A stretch of 64,000 nucleotides of DNA, from contig NZ_JASZYQ010000004.1 in assembly GCF_030316885.1 (NCBI RefSeq), positions 186,001 through 250,000 of the forward strand, read 5' to 3'. This DNA is from Variovorax jilinensis. Lineage in GTDB: Bacteria; Pseudomonadota; Gammaproteobacteria; Burkholderiales; Burkholderiaceae_C. Each line of letters opens with the position of its first letter. Position 1 is the stretch's first letter. The position numbers were made by a program, and so were the translations under genes. Below the pieces are notes generated by a model, which had not been told where the DNA came from, ran no database searches, and worked only from the letters and a program-made list of their open reading frames with translations. Shown one piece after another: positions 35,409 to 45,105 of this stretch.

Positions 35409-37823
35409 CTAGTTCAGCAGCCGCTCGGGATTGGCGTCGAGCTTGGCCAGCGCCTCGCGCGTGGCGCGCACCGTGAGCGTCTCTTCCTCGGCCGGCACCA
35501 GCAGGCCGGCCTGCAGGTAGGAGGCCAGGCGGCCGACCTGGATCAGGAAGCTGCGGCCGTCGCTCGAGGCGAACAGGTGCAGCTGCTTGCGGTCGCTGCG
35601 CCAGACGAACTGCACCTGGCTCACGCGGTCGTTGTGGTCGAGCATGAACCAGGTTCCGACCTGCAGCTCGTGCGCCCAGGCCAGCATGTCCTCGCCGACC
35701 TTGGTGCCGGTATCGGGCACCACCTCGATCGACGCGGCGTCGACGCCCAGCAGCAGCTCGATGCTGGCGGCGTCGAGCGGCAGGTCGGTCGTGCCCTCGT
35801 CGGAGACGAAGTCCTCGAGATTGGCCAGACGCTGCGCCATGGCCTCGATCTTGGCCGGCGGAATCGCCTCGGTCTTCGACAGGAAGGCATCGGACAAGGT
35901 GGCGCCGATGGTCTTGATGTGCGCTTCCTGCGGCTCGCCGACGATGCCCAGCAGGGTCATGCCCTGGCGGAGGCGCTGCAGCAGCTTGGGCAGGTCCTGG
36001 ATGACGCGGGTGCGGTCGTTGCGGTTGGGCTTGGCGCTCGCGGCCCAGACCAGCTCGGAGGCGGCACGCTTGAGGGTCACGGTCTGCTCGTCCTGGCCGC
36101 CGTAGCGCAGCGCGGCGATCGCGAGCACCTCGGCCCAGACCTTGAACAGGAACTCGCGGATCTCCTCGCGCACCGGCATGTCGTTGAGCATCTTGCGCAA
36201 CTCGATGGTGTACTGGATCGCCATCGTCTCCTTCTGCTCGACCTGCTGCGCCACGCTCATCACGCGCTGGGTGCTGTCGCTCTGCGTCAGGTACTTGTTG
36301 AGGAAGGCGACGAATTCGTCGAACACGAGCTTGAAGACGCGCTGGCCGGTTTCGGGATACTGCTCGATCACCTGCACCACGCGGCGGATCTCGCCCTCGA
36401 GCGCACTGCCCGAGATGGCGGCGGCATCGAAGCCCATCACGCACGAGCCCATGCGGTCGATCAGCATGCGTGCCGGATGCTGCAGGGTGCCGAAGAATTC
36501 GGGCTCGGCGATGGCGACGCGCAGCACCGGCATCTGCAGCCGCGCGAACCACACGCGGGCCGAGAACGGGATGCGCTCCTCGGCCAGGATGGCCTGGAAC
36601 ATCAGGGCGACGATCTCCACCGTCGCCTTGTCGGCGGTGGTGGGCGCCTTCTTCTTGAGTTCGGTGGTGCGCCGGCGCAGATCGGCCGAGGCCTGGTGGA
36701 TGGCCGTGGCTTCGTCGCCGACCACGTAGTGCGAGGCCGCGACCTGGTAGCCGGCCTCGGCATCGGCGATGGCCGCGGCGAAGGCCGGCGCGACCGCGCG
36801 GACGCCGCCTCCGCCAGACGCGCCACCGCCGCCGCCCGGGCCCATGCCCGCGCCGCCAGCACCGCCGCCGTCGCCGCGCGACTGCGAGAAGTCGCCGCCG
36901 ATGCGCGCGGTCACGAAGCGCTTGAGGTTCTGCAGCACGCCCTGGGCGCGCTGGCGAGCCAGCAGCAACGGCGAGCCGCCGGTGGCGATCAGGGTGTCGC
37001 CGCCGGCCTGACCCGGCCCTGGACCGCGACCGACGCCGATCGCCGCCGGTGCGAAGCTGCCGGGCGGGACGCCGAAGCCGCCGCCGTGCTGGGCGCCCGC
37101 CTGGGCCTGCTGCGCACCTGCGCCGCCCTGGCCACCATGGCCGCCGAGCGGGGCGCTGCCCGAGCTGGCGTTGCCGGTGCGGCGCACGAAGCTCTTGAGG
37201 TCGATCTCGGGCATCACGTCCTTGGCGACCAGGAAGGCGTTGACGTCCTTGTAGGCCTTGACGGCGCCGTCGACCAATTGCTGCTGCACCTGGTCCTGGA
37301 CCTTGGTCCAGAGTCCGCGGCTCAGGCCGGTGGCCAGCCACTGGTCGACCAGGATCTTGGCCAGCGCCTCGGGCTTGAGGATGTCCTTGGAGGCCAGTTC
37401 GGTGGTGCCGTCGAGGTGCTGGATGCGCAGCCGCAGGTCGTTGAGCTCGAAGCTGGACTTGTCCTGGATCGCCTGGGCCAGCCGGGACGACAGGATGCTG
37501 GTCTCGACCACCTCGTCGCCGATCAGCTCGAGCCGCGACAGCGAATTGGAGCTGGTCGGGCCTTCGGCCGTGCTGCTGGCCAGGGCCTTGCGCCAGGCGG
37601 CCTGCGCCTGCGCGCCCCAGTTGGCGCCCTGGGCCTGGAAGGCCAGCATGTTGTCGCGGTGCTCCTGCATCTCGCGCGCATTGCCGGTCTGGCCCGCCAG
37701 CGCCGCAAGCCGCTCGCGTATCGACTGGACGATCGGCGCGATCAGAGGCTCGGTGGCGGCGACGAAGCGCTCACGCGCCTCGCGGGAGAGCTGGAGGGAG
37801 GCTGCGTGGGACCGCGTGGTCAT
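35409..37823 (-). CDS. DUF1631 protein with glycine-rich linker
   Basis: An 804-aa cytosolic protein. The N-terminal half (1-210) is helical, as in LSREARERFVAATEPLIAPI. A low-complexity Gly/Ala/Gln linker spans about 215-360, with short glycine runs. The C-terminal half (370-800) has the conserved DUF1631 helices (QYPETGQRVFKLVFDEFVAFLNKY, PVREEIREFLFKVWAEVLAI). Such proteins are often mislabelled thymidine phosphorylase; no catalytic motif is visible. A 16-base palindrome (37856-37871) lies 33 bases upstream of the ATG. It converges with smg. Confidence 0.88.
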   Translation of the reverse strand: MTTRSHAASLQLSREARERFVAATEPLIAPIVQSIRERLAALAGQTGNAREMQEHRDNMLAFQAQGANWGAQAQAAWRKALASSTAEGPTSSNSLSRLELIGDEVVETSILSSRLAQAIQDKSSFELNDLRLRIQHLDGTTELASKDILKPEALAKILVDQWLATGLSRGLWTKVQDQVQQQLVDGAVKAYKDVNAFLVAKDVMPEIDLKSFVRRTGNASSGSAPLGGHGGQGGAGAQQAQAGAQHGGGFGVPPGSFAPAAIGVGRGPGPGQAGGDTLIATGGSPLLLARQRAQGVLQNLKRFVTARIGGDFSQSRGDGGGAGGAGMGPGGGGGASGGGGVRAVAPAFAAAIADAEAGYQVAASHYVVGDEATAIHQASADLRRRTTELKKKAPTTADKATVEIVALMFQAILAEERIPFSARVWFARLQMPVLRVAIAEPEFFGTLQHPARMLIDRMGSCVMGFDAAAISGSALEGEIRRVVQVIEQYPETGQRVFKLVFDEFVAFLNKYLTQSDSTQRVMSVAQQVEQKETMAIQYTIELRKMLNDMPVREEIREFLFKVWAEVLAIAALRYGGQDEQTVTLKRAASELVWAASAKPNRNDRTRVIQDLPKLLQRLRQGMTLLGIVGEPQEAHIKTIGATLSDAFLSKTEAIPPAKIEAMAQRLANLEDFVSDEGTTDLPLDAASIELLLGVDAASIEVVPDTGTKVGEDMLAWAHELQVGTWFMLDHNDRVSQVQFVWRSDRKQLHLFASSDGRSFLIQVGRLASYLQAGLLVPAEEETLTVRATREALAKLDANPERLLN

Positions 37824-37855
37824 GGATGGTCAGGACGGCTTGTTGTTTGTTGGGG

Positions 37856-37871
37856 GCAAGCGCGAGCTTGC
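37856..37871. promoter_or_regulatory. Palindrome GCAAGC-GCGA-GCTTGC upstream of the DUF1631 gene
   Basis: A perfect six-base inverted repeat with four-base centre in the 105-base gap between secF and the DUF1631 gene. It could be an operator, a leader hairpin, or the end of the secDF transcript; it is 57 bases beyond the secF stop codon. Confidence 0.35.
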
Positions 37872-37928
37872 ATCGGGAAGCGTAACCGCACAAGGGGCCA
37901 TCTTGCTTACTCGGCAACCCCTACCGCT

Positions 37929-38882
37929 TCACACCGTCGCGCCCGCGTTCGGGTCGTTGGGATCGCCGTCGCGCTTGACCGGCGCCTTGACCAGGTCCTC
38001 GCGCTTCACGCCCAGCCACATCGCGATCGACGCCGCCACGAAGGCCGACGAATAGATGCCGAAGCAGATGCCGATGGTCAGGGCCAGCGCGAAGTTGTGC
38101 AGGGTCGGGCCGCCGAAGAAGAACATCGACAGCACCACCAGCTGGGTCGAGCCGTGGGTGATGATGGTCCGGCTGATGGTCGAGGTGATCGCGCTGTCGA
38201 TCACTTCCTGGGTACTGAGCTTGCGATAGCGCCGGAAGGTCTCGCGCACGCGGTCGAAGATGACCACCGACTCGTTGACCGAATAGCCCAGCACCGCGAG
38301 CACCGCCGCCAGCACCGCCAGCGAGAACTCCCACTGGAAGAAGGCGAAGAAGCCCAGGATGATCACCACGTCGTGCAGGTTGGCCAGCACCGTGGCCAGC
38401 GCGAACTTCCATTCGAAGCGGAACGCCAGGTAGATCATGATGCCGATCACCACCATGCCGAGCGCCTTGAGGCCGTTGGTCGTGAGTTCCTCGCCGACCT
38501 GCGGCCCGACGAATTCGTTGCCGCGCAGGGTGACGCTGGGGTCGACCGCCTTGAGCGCGGCCATGACCTGCTCGCTCTGCTGGGCGGAGGTCTGGCCCTT
38601 CTGCACCGGCAGGCGGATCTGGACGTCGCGCGAGGTGCCGAAGTTCTGCACCTGCACGTCCTGGTAGCCGAGCTTGGCGATCGTCTCGCGCACCCGGCCG
38701 ACGTCGACCGACTGCTGCGAAGCGACTTCCATCACGGTGCCGCCGGTGAATTCCACCGACAGGTGGAGCCCGCGGTGGAAGAGGAAGAACACCGCCAGTG
38801 CGAAGGTGATGAAGGAGACCGCGTTCAGCACCAGCGCATGGCGCATGAACGGGATCGTCTTGTGGATCCGGAAGAATTCCAT
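37929..38882 (-). CDS. secF: Protein translocase subunit SecF
   Basis: A 317-aa inner-membrane protein with six helices and the periplasmic P1 domain (about 40-130). It begins MEFFRIHKTIPFMRHALVLNA; FTGGTVMEV near 45 and the late YSVNESVVIFDRVRETFRRYR block near 202 are hallmarks of SecF. With SecD it uses the proton gradient to finish protein export through SecYEG. It follows secD by 12 bases in the yajC-secD-secF operon and is followed by an unusual DUF1631 gene on the same strand. Confidence 0.98.
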   Translation of the reverse strand: MEFFRIHKTIPFMRHALVLNAVSFITFALAVFFLFHRGLHLSVEFTGGTVMEVASQQSVDVGRVRETIAKLGYQDVQVQNFGTSRDVQIRLPVQKGQTSAQQSEQVMAALKAVDPSVTLRGNEFVGPQVGEELTTNGLKALGMVVIGIMIYLAFRFEWKFALATVLANLHDVVIILGFFAFFQWEFSLAVLAAVLAVLGYSVNESVVIFDRVRETFRRYRKLSTQEVIDSAITSTISRTIITHGSTQLVVLSMFFFGGPTLHNFALALTIGICFGIYSSAFVAASIAMWLGVKREDLVKAPVKRDGDPNDPNAGATV

Positions 38883-38894
38883 GGCGCGTGCCCC

Positions 38895-40772
38895 TTATTT
38901 CGCTTCGGCCACGGCCGTGGTGTCGGGCTTCCAGACGGTGCCGATCGACACCGACTTGAGCTTCTTCTTGCTGCCGTACCAGAAGTTCACGAGGCCGCGC
39001 GAGAAGAACACGGCCGAGAACATCGAGGTCACGATGCCGATGCAGTGCACCACCGCGAAGCCGCGGATGGGGCCCGAACCGAAGGCCAGCAGCGCCACGC
39101 CCGCGATCAGCGTCGTGACGTTGGAGTCCAGGATGGTGCCCCAGGCTCGTTCGTAGCCGGCGTGGATCGCCGCCTGCGGCGAGGCGCCCGCGCGCAGTTC
39201 CTCGCGGATGCGCTCGTTGATCAGCACGTTGGAGTCGATCGCGACGCCGATGGCCAGTGCCATGGCCGCGATGCCGGGCAGCGTAAGCGTGGCCTGCAGC
39301 ATCGACAGGATGGCCACCAGCAGCAGCAGGTTGACCGCCAGCGCGATCGACGAGAAGAGGCCGAACAGCGCGTAGTAAATGCACATGAACACCATGATCG
39401 CGGCGAAGCCGTACATCACGCTGTTGAAGCCCTTCTTGATGTTGTCGGCGCCCAGGCTGGGGCCGATGGTGCGTTCCTGGATGATTTCCATCGGCGCCGC
39501 CAGCGAGCCGGCGCGCAGCAGCAGCGCGAGGTCGTTGGCCTCGACCACGCTCATCGAGCCCGAGATCTGGAAGCGGTTGCCGAGCTCGCCGTTGATCGAC
39601 GGCGCGGTCAGCACCTCGCCCTTGCCCTTCTCGAAGATCAGCATCGCCATGCGCTTGCGGAAATTCTCGCGGCTGACGTCGCGCATGATGCGGCCGCCCT
39701 TGGCGTCCATCGTCAGGTCGACCTTGGGTTGCTGGGTCTGCGAATCGAAGCCGGGCTGGGCGTCGGTGAGGTTCTCGCCGGTGACCAGCACCTGCTTCTT
39801 GACGATCACCGGACGGCCCTGGCGGTCGAGGAATTTCTCCGAGCCGAAGGGCACCGGACCGGTGCCGAGTTCGGCCGCGCGGCCCTCGGCGCTCTCGTCG
39901 ACCATGCGCATCTCGAGGGTCGCGGTGCGGCCCAGGATGTCCTTGGCCTTGGCCGTGTCCTGCACGCCGGGCAACTGCACCACGATGCGGTCCAGGCCCT
40001 GCTGCTGGATCACCGGCTCGGCCACGCCGAGTTCGTTGATCCGGTTGTGCAGGGTGGTGATGTTCTGCTTCAGGGCTGCGTCCTGCAGCCGGCGCACGGC
40101 CTCTGGCTTGATCGAGGCGACCAGCTTGAATTCGCTGCCTTCCTGGCTTTCGACCACGCTCAGGTCGGCGAACTGGTCCTGCACCAAGCGCTTGGCGGCG
40201 TCCAGGCCGGCCGCGTCGCGGAAGCGCATCTCGATGGTCTGGCCGTTGCGGCTGACCGCACTGCCGCGCACGTTCTTGTCGCGCAGGCCGGTGCGCAGGT
40301 CGCTCGCGAAGGATTCGGCGCGCTTGTCGATCGCGCCCTTCATGTCGACCTGCAGCAGGAAGTCGACGCCGCCGCGCAGGTCGAGGCCCAGGTACATCGG
40401 GTACGCGTGCAGCGCCGTGAGCCAGGCCGGCGAACGGGAGACGAGGTTGAGCGCCACCGTGTACGGCGGATCGCTCGGGTCGGGCACCAGCGCCCGCTGC
40501 AGCACGTCGCGCGCCTTGAGCTGCTCGTCGGGCGTGGCGAAACGGGCCCGCACCGAAGTGGCGTCGAGCGTCAGCAGGTCGGGCACGAGCCCGGCCGCCT
40601 TGAGCGCCTCCGCCACGCGGGCCTCGGTGCCCGCATCGACCTTGATGGTCGACTTGGCCGACGACACCTGCACCGCAGGCGCCTCGCCGAAGAAATTGGG
40701 GAGGGCATAGATCAGCCCCACGAGCAGCACGATCACGATGATCGCGTACTTCCAAACCGGATAACGGTTCAT
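38895..40772 (-). CDS. secD: Protein translocase subunit SecD
   Basis: A 625-aa inner-membrane protein. The first helix is at 7-25, then a large periplasmic domain with DLRGGVDFLLQVDMKGAID near 112-130 and VQLPGVQDTAKAKDILGRTATLEMRMV-type segment near 270. Five more helices from about 440 end with the conserved IGVAIDSNVLINERIREELRAG block near 516. It works with SecF and YajC in late protein translocation. Codon usage is like its neighbours. Gene order secF-secD-yajC is the standard one. Confidence 0.98.
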   Translation of the reverse strand: MNRYPVWKYAIIVIVLLVGLIYALPNFFGEAPAVQVSSAKSTIKVDAGTEARVAEALKAAGLVPDLLTLDATSVRARFATPDEQLKARDVLQRALVPDPSDPPYTVALNLVSRSPAWLTALHAYPMYLGLDLRGGVDFLLQVDMKGAIDKRAESFASDLRTGLRDKNVRGSAVSRNGQTIEMRFRDAAGLDAAKRLVQDQFADLSVVESQEGSEFKLVASIKPEAVRRLQDAALKQNITTLHNRINELGVAEPVIQQQGLDRIVVQLPGVQDTAKAKDILGRTATLEMRMVDESAEGRAAELGTGPVPFGSEKFLDRQGRPVIVKKQVLVTGENLTDAQPGFDSQTQQPKVDLTMDAKGGRIMRDVSRENFRKRMAMLIFEKGKGEVLTAPSINGELGNRFQISGSMSVVEANDLALLLRAGSLAAPMEIIQERTIGPSLGADNIKKGFNSVMYGFAAIMVFMCIYYALFGLFSSIALAVNLLLLVAILSMLQATLTLPGIAAMALAIGVAIDSNVLINERIREELRAGASPQAAIHAGYERAWGTILDSNVTTLIAGVALLAFGSGPIRGFAVVHCIGIVTSMFSAVFFSRGLVNFWYGSKKKLKSVSIGTVWKPDTTAVAEAK

Positions 40773-40825
40773 CGATTCACCTCAAGGGCGCGGGCGCCTG
40801 GGGCTCCCGCGCATGTCGCCGCTAT

Positions 40826-41155
40826 TTACTTGATCGCACCCTTGGGCAGCACCTGGACCACGGCGCTGCGCTGGATCTGGACTTCGACGCCCTTGGCGAT
40901 CTCGACCGTCAGGTACTGTTCGCCGATCTGCGTGATCTTGCCGAGCACGCCACCCGCGGTCGCGACTTCGTCGCCCTTGGCGAGCGCCTCGATCATGGCG
41001 CGGGCTTCCTTCTGGCGCTTCATCTGGGGCCGGATCATCACGAAGTACAGCACCACGAACATCAGCACCAGCGGCAGCATGCTGCCGAGCGAGGACATCA
41101 TGTCGCCACCGCCGGCGGCGGGCGCGGTTTGAGCGAAAGCAGAGGAAATAAACAA
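40826..41155 (-). CDS. yajC: Preprotein translocase subunit YajC
   Basis: A 109-aa membrane protein with one N-terminal helix (MLPLVLMFVVLYFVMIRP) and a basic cytoplasmic part (KRQKEARAMIEALAKGDEVATAGGVLGKI). The motif GDEVATAGG is typical for YajC. The start is inferred as TTG at 41155: a GGAGA ribosome site is placed properly before it and the resulting LFISSAFAQTAPAAGG lead is familiar for this family in Comamonadaceae. In most relatives tgt precedes yajC; here the gene upstream is an oxidoreductase. Confidence 0.9.
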   Translation of the reverse strand: MFISSAFAQTAPAAGGGDMMSSLGSMLPLVLMFVVLYFVMIRPQMKRQKEARAMIEALAKGDEVATAGGVLGKITQIGEQYLTVEIAKGVEVQIQRSAVVQVLPKGAIK

Positions 41156-41388
41156 GGAAGTCTCCGGCAAAGGGAAATGAGAGGAGGAGCGCCGGCCATC
41201 GTCGATTCGAAGGTCCCGGCGGCTCCGTCGGCCGCACCCAGCGGCCACGCAGCACGGGGCCTCGCCCGCGCACAGCACCGGGCATTGTATTCGGCGGCGA
41301 AACGCCCTATTCCGTGGGCGATCTTGGGGTTTTCCGGGCCCTCGCCCGGCCGCGCCTCATGGCGCCCGGCCCGGCGGCCGGGTGCGAT
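41156..41388. other. Intergenic region upstream of yajC
   Basis: These 233 bases, the largest gap in the window, hold the presumed yajC-secD-secF promoter (41160-41340) on the minus strand and, close to the oxidoreductase stop, a perfect hairpin CCCGGCC-CGGC-GGCCGGG (41365-41382). I see no gene in them and no convincing promoter boxes. Confidence 0.5.
41365..41382 (-). terminator. Hairpin after the indolepyruvate oxidoreductase gene
   Basis: A perfect 7-bp stem with four-base loop starts seven bases after the oxidoreductase stop codon on the minus strand. It has no T-tract but is well placed to end that transcript before the yajC region. Confidence 0.55.
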
Positions 41389-44300
41389 TCAGGCCGCGGC
41401 GCGCGCCGCCTGGGGATCGCGCCAGCGCGCCATGAGCTCGGCCCAGCGCCCGCGCGCGGCCTTCAGGTTGCGCTCCTTGACGTGGCCGTAGCCGCGGATC
41501 TGCTCGGGCAGGCCCGCGATCTCGAGTGCGGTCGCGTGGTTGGCGGCGTTCAGGCCGGCCAGCACCTCCTCGATGCTGGCGCGGTATTCGCCGATCAGCG
41601 CGCGCTCGGTGCGGCGCTCCTCGGTGCGCCCGAAGATGTCGAGTGCGGTGCCGCGCAATCCCTTGAGCTTCGCGAGCACGCGGAAGCCGGTCAGCATCGC
41701 CGGTCCGAACTTCTGCTTCTGCAGCTCGCCCTTGGCGTTCTGCTTGGCGATGATCGGCGGTGCCAGGTGGTAGTTGAGCTTGAAGTCACCCTCGAACATG
41801 CCTTCGACCCGGTCGAGGAAGCTGCGATCGGTGTGCAGGCGGGCCACCTCGTACTCGTCCTTGTAGGCCATCAGCTTGAACAGGTAGCGCGCCACGGCTT
41901 CGGAAAGACTGCTCTTGCCGAGCGCCGATTCGGCCTGCTGCACCCTGGCGACGAAGGCCTTGTAGTCGTTCGCGTAGGCGGCGTTCTGGTAGGCGGTGAG
42001 GAACTCGGCGCGGCGCGCCACCAGGTGCTCGAGGTTCTCGCGCTTCCTGAACTCGATCACCTGGCCCGGCTGGACGCGCTTTTGCACCTCGGCCGGCCGC
42101 GCCGCGGCCTGGCGGCCCCACTCGAAGGCGGTCTTGTTGTTCTCGACAGCCACCGCGTTGAGCTCGATCGCGCGCATCAGCGACTCGTGCGCGAGCGGCA
42201 CCCAGCCCTTCTGCCAGGCGTAGCCGAGGATCATCGGATTGACATAGATGGTGTCGCCCATGAGCGTGGTCGCCGCCGCGTCGGCGTCGAAGGCACCGAC
42301 CCCGTCGATGCCGACCGCGCGCGCAATCTCGGCCGCGCAGGCTTCCTGCGGGTTCTGCCAGTTGGCGTTGCGCACGAAGGCGGCCGTCGGGGTGCTGTGG
42401 CTGTTGAGCGCCACGTGGGTGCGGCCCTCGCGCATGCGGGCCATGGTTTCGGCGTTGACCGCGACCAGCGGATCGCAGGCAAGGATCAGGTCGGCCGCCG
42501 CGGTGCCGACGCGCGTGGTGCGGATCGCGTCCTGGGTGTCGCCGATCAGCACGTGGCTCCACGTAGCGCCGCCCTTCTGGGCCAGGCCCGCCGCGTCCTG
42601 CGTGACGATGCCCTTGCCCTCGATGTGGGCCGCCATGCCGAGCAGCTGGCCGATCGTGATGACGCCGGTGCCGCCGACGCCCGCGACCACGATGCCCCAG
42701 ACATGGTCGCCGGCCAGCGCCGGCAGCGAGGGCTCGGCCAGCGCGCCGAGCTCGGCCGGGGTCGAGCCCTTGTTCTTCGCCTTCTTCTTGAGCTGGCCGC
42801 CTTCGACCGTCACGAAGCTGGGGCAGAAGCCCTTGAGGCAGCTCATGTCCTTGTTGCAGGTGCTCTGGTTGATGGTGCGCTTGCGGCCGAACTCGGTCTC
42901 GAGCGGCTCCACCGACAGGCAGTTGCTCTTCACGCTGCAGTCGCCGCAGCCTTCGCAGACCAGTTCGTTGATGACCACGCGCTTGGCCGGATCGACCGCC
43001 GTGCCCCGCTTGCGCCGGCGCCGCTTCTCGGTGGCGCAGGTCTGGTCGTAGATGATCGCGGTCGTGCCCTTGATCTCGCGAAACTCCCGCTGGATCTCGT
43101 CGAGTTCGTCGCGATGTCGCACCTCGACGTTCTCGCCGGGCACGCTGACGCCTTCGTATTTCTCGGGCTCGTCGGTCACCACCACCACCTTGACCGCGCC
43201 CTCGGCATGCAGGCTCTCGGCGATCTGCAGCACCGAGTGGCCCTCGGGCCGCTCGCCGACCTGCTGGCCGCCGGTCATCGCGACCGCGTCGTTGTAGAGG
43301 ATCTTGTAGGTGATGTTGACGCCGGCGGCGATGCTCTGGCGGATCGCCAGCAGCCCGCTGTGGAAGTAGGTGCCGTCGCCGAGGTTGGCAAAGATGTGCT
43401 GGTCGGTGGTGAACGGCTGCTGGCCGACCCACGGCACGCCCTCGCCGCCCATCTGCGTGAAGCCGATGGTCGAGCGGTCCATCCAGGTCGCCATGAAGTG
43501 GCAGCCGATGCCGCCGAGCGCGCGCGAGCCCTCGGGCACGACCGTACTGGTGTTGTGCGGACAGCCCGAGCAGAACCAGGGTTGGCGCGCGGCGTCGGAG
43601 ACGCCGACCACGGGCGGCGCCGCCATCGCGCGCTCCTTGGCCTCGAGGATGGCAAGCTGCGCCTCGATGCGCGCGGCCATGTCGCTGCCGGCCGCGGCCA
43701 GGATGCCGGTCTTCCTGAGGCGCTGGGCGATCGCCTTGGCGATCAGCGCCGGATTCAGGTCGGCATTGGCGCGCAGCAGCGTGTTCGCGGTCGGGTTCGG
43801 CATCGACCATTCGCCGCCCGAATAGCCCTCGGCCTCGTGCACCTCGCCTTCGTCGAACTTGCCGACCACGTTGGGCCGCACGTCGGAACGCCAGTTGTAG
43901 AGCTCTTCCTTGAGCTGGTATTCGATGACCTGGCGCTTTTCCTCGACCACCAGGATTTCCTGCAGGCCGGTGGCGAAGTCGCGCGTGAGCTGAGCCTCGA
44001 GCGGCCACACGACCGCCACCTTGTGCAGCCGGATGCCCAGCTGGCGGCAGGCCGCGTCGTCGAGGCCGAGGTCGATCAGCGCCTGCCGCGTGTCGTTGAA
44101 GGCCTTGCCGCTGGCCATGATGCCGAAGCGGTCGCTGGGGCCCTCGATCACGTTGTGGTTCAGGCGGTTGGCGCGGATGTACGCCAGCGCGGCATACCAC
44201 TTGTAGTGCATGAGCCGCGCTTCCTGCTCGAGCGCGTGGTCGGGCCAGCGGATGTGCAGGCCGCCGGGCGGCATCTGGAAGTCGGTGGGGATGACGATCT

Positions 44301-44994
44301 CGACGCGCTCGGGGTCGATCATCGCGGTGGCGCTCGACTCGACGATCTCCTGGATCGTCTTCATGCCCGACCAGACACCCGAGAAGCGGCTCAGCGCGAA
44401 CGCGTGGATGCCGAGGTCGAGGATCTCCTGCACGTTGGCCGGGAAGAACACCGGCGTGCCGCAGGCCTTGAAGATGTGGTCGCTCTGGTGGGCGGCGGTC
44501 GAGCTCTTGGAGATGTGGTCGTCGCCGGCCACCGCGATCACGCCGCCGAATTCGGTGGTGCCCGCCATGTTGGCGTGCTTGAACACATCGGAGCAGCGGT
44601 CCACGCCCGGGCCCTTGCCGTACCAGATGCCGAAGACGCCGTCGAACTTGTTGGTGCCGGCCGGCGAGAAGCCCAGCTGCTGCGTGCCCCACAGCGCGGT
44701 GGCCGCCAGTTCCTCGTTGACGCCGGGCTGGAAGACGATGTTCTGTTCCTTCAGGAACTTGCTGGCCTTCCACAGCGCCTGGTCGTAGCCGCCGAGCGGC
44801 GAGCCCCGGTAGCCGCTGATGAAGCCCGCCGTGTTCTTGCCGTGCTGCCGGTCGCGCAGGCGCTGCAGCATCGGCAGCTTGACCAGCGCCTGCACACCGC
44901 TCATGAAGGCGCGGCCGTAGTCGAGGGAGTACTTGTCGTCGAGCGTAACGGTCTCGAGGGCGCGGCGGATGTGCTCGGGAAGCGGGGCGTTCAT
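41389..44994 (-). CDS. Indolepyruvate ferredoxin oxidoreductase, fused subunits
   Basis: A 1201-aa cytosolic thiamine-diphosphate enzyme that oxidatively decarboxylates aryl or branched 2-oxo acids (from aromatic amino acids) to the acyl-CoA. N-terminal part: RGSPLGGYDQALWKA and EELAATALWGTQQLG, typical of the alpha subunit. Near residues 485-560 lies the TPP part with CSGCPHNTSTVVPEG. The Fe-S stretch CEGCGDCSVKSNC is near 677, with CNKDMSCLKGFC after it, then the gamma domain GVGGTGVITIGQLLG near 775. The ATG at 44994 has a GGAGAC ribosome site. It is divergent from the Lrp-type gene, which is its likely regulator. Confidence 0.95.
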   Translation of the reverse strand: MNAPLPEHIRRALETVTLDDKYSLDYGRAFMSGVQALVKLPMLQRLRDRQHGKNTAGFISGYRGSPLGGYDQALWKASKFLKEQNIVFQPGVNEELAATALWGTQQLGFSPAGTNKFDGVFGIWYGKGPGVDRCSDVFKHANMAGTTEFGGVIAVAGDDHISKSSTAAHQSDHIFKACGTPVFFPANVQEILDLGIHAFALSRFSGVWSGMKTIQEIVESSATAMIDPERVEIVIPTDFQMPPGGLHIRWPDHALEQEARLMHYKWYAALAYIRANRLNHNVIEGPSDRFGIMASGKAFNDTRQALIDLGLDDAACRQLGIRLHKVAVVWPLEAQLTRDFATGLQEILVVEEKRQVIEYQLKEELYNWRSDVRPNVVGKFDEGEVHEAEGYSGGEWSMPNPTANTLLRANADLNPALIAKAIAQRLRKTGILAAAGSDMAARIEAQLAILEAKERAMAAPPVVGVSDAARQPWFCSGCPHNTSTVVPEGSRALGGIGCHFMATWMDRSTIGFTQMGGEGVPWVGQQPFTTDQHIFANLGDGTYFHSGLLAIRQSIAAGVNITYKILYNDAVAMTGGQQVGERPEGHSVLQIAESLHAEGAVKVVVVTDEPEKYEGVSVPGENVEVRHRDELDEIQREFREIKGTTAIIYDQTCATEKRRRRKRGTAVDPAKRVVINELVCEGCGDCSVKSNCLSVEPLETEFGRKRTINQSTCNKDMSCLKGFCPSFVTVEGGQLKKKAKNKGSTPAELGALAEPSLPALAGDHVWGIVVAGVGGTGVITIGQLLGMAAHIEGKGIVTQDAAGLAQKGGATWSHVLIGDTQDAIRTTRVGTAAADLILACDPLVAVNAETMARMREGRTHVALNSHSTPTAAFVRNANWQNPQEACAAEIARAVGIDGVGAFDADAAATTLMGDTIYVNPMILGYAWQKGWVPLAHESLMRAIELNAVAVENNKTAFEWGRQAAARPAEVQKRVQPGQVIEFRKRENLEHLVARRAEFLTAYQNAAYANDYKAFVARVQQAESALGKSSLSEAVARYLFKLMAYKDEYEVARLHTDRSFLDRVEGMFEGDFKLNYHLAPPIIAKQNAKGELQKQKFGPAMLTGFRVLAKLKGLRGTALDIFGRTEERRTERALIGEYRASIEEVLAGLNAANHATALEIAGLPEQIRGYGHVKERNLKAARGRWAELMARWRDPQAARAAA

Positions 44995-45105
44995 CGTGTC
45001 TCCAGTGGGCTGGCCTTGTGGGCGTGGCTTGCGGGGAGGCCGGGTCGGCAGCCCCTCGGCCATCATGACGCAAAGTGTATGCCTGCTGTCTCGACAGGTG
45101 TTTGC

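Noticed and set aside
35577..41132. A plus-strand open frame of about 1850 codons across DUF1631, secF and secD
   Set aside because: It is an antisense shadow of three certain genes. The protein is Arg/His/Gly/Ala-rich with no family resemblance, as GC-rich antisense frames usually are.
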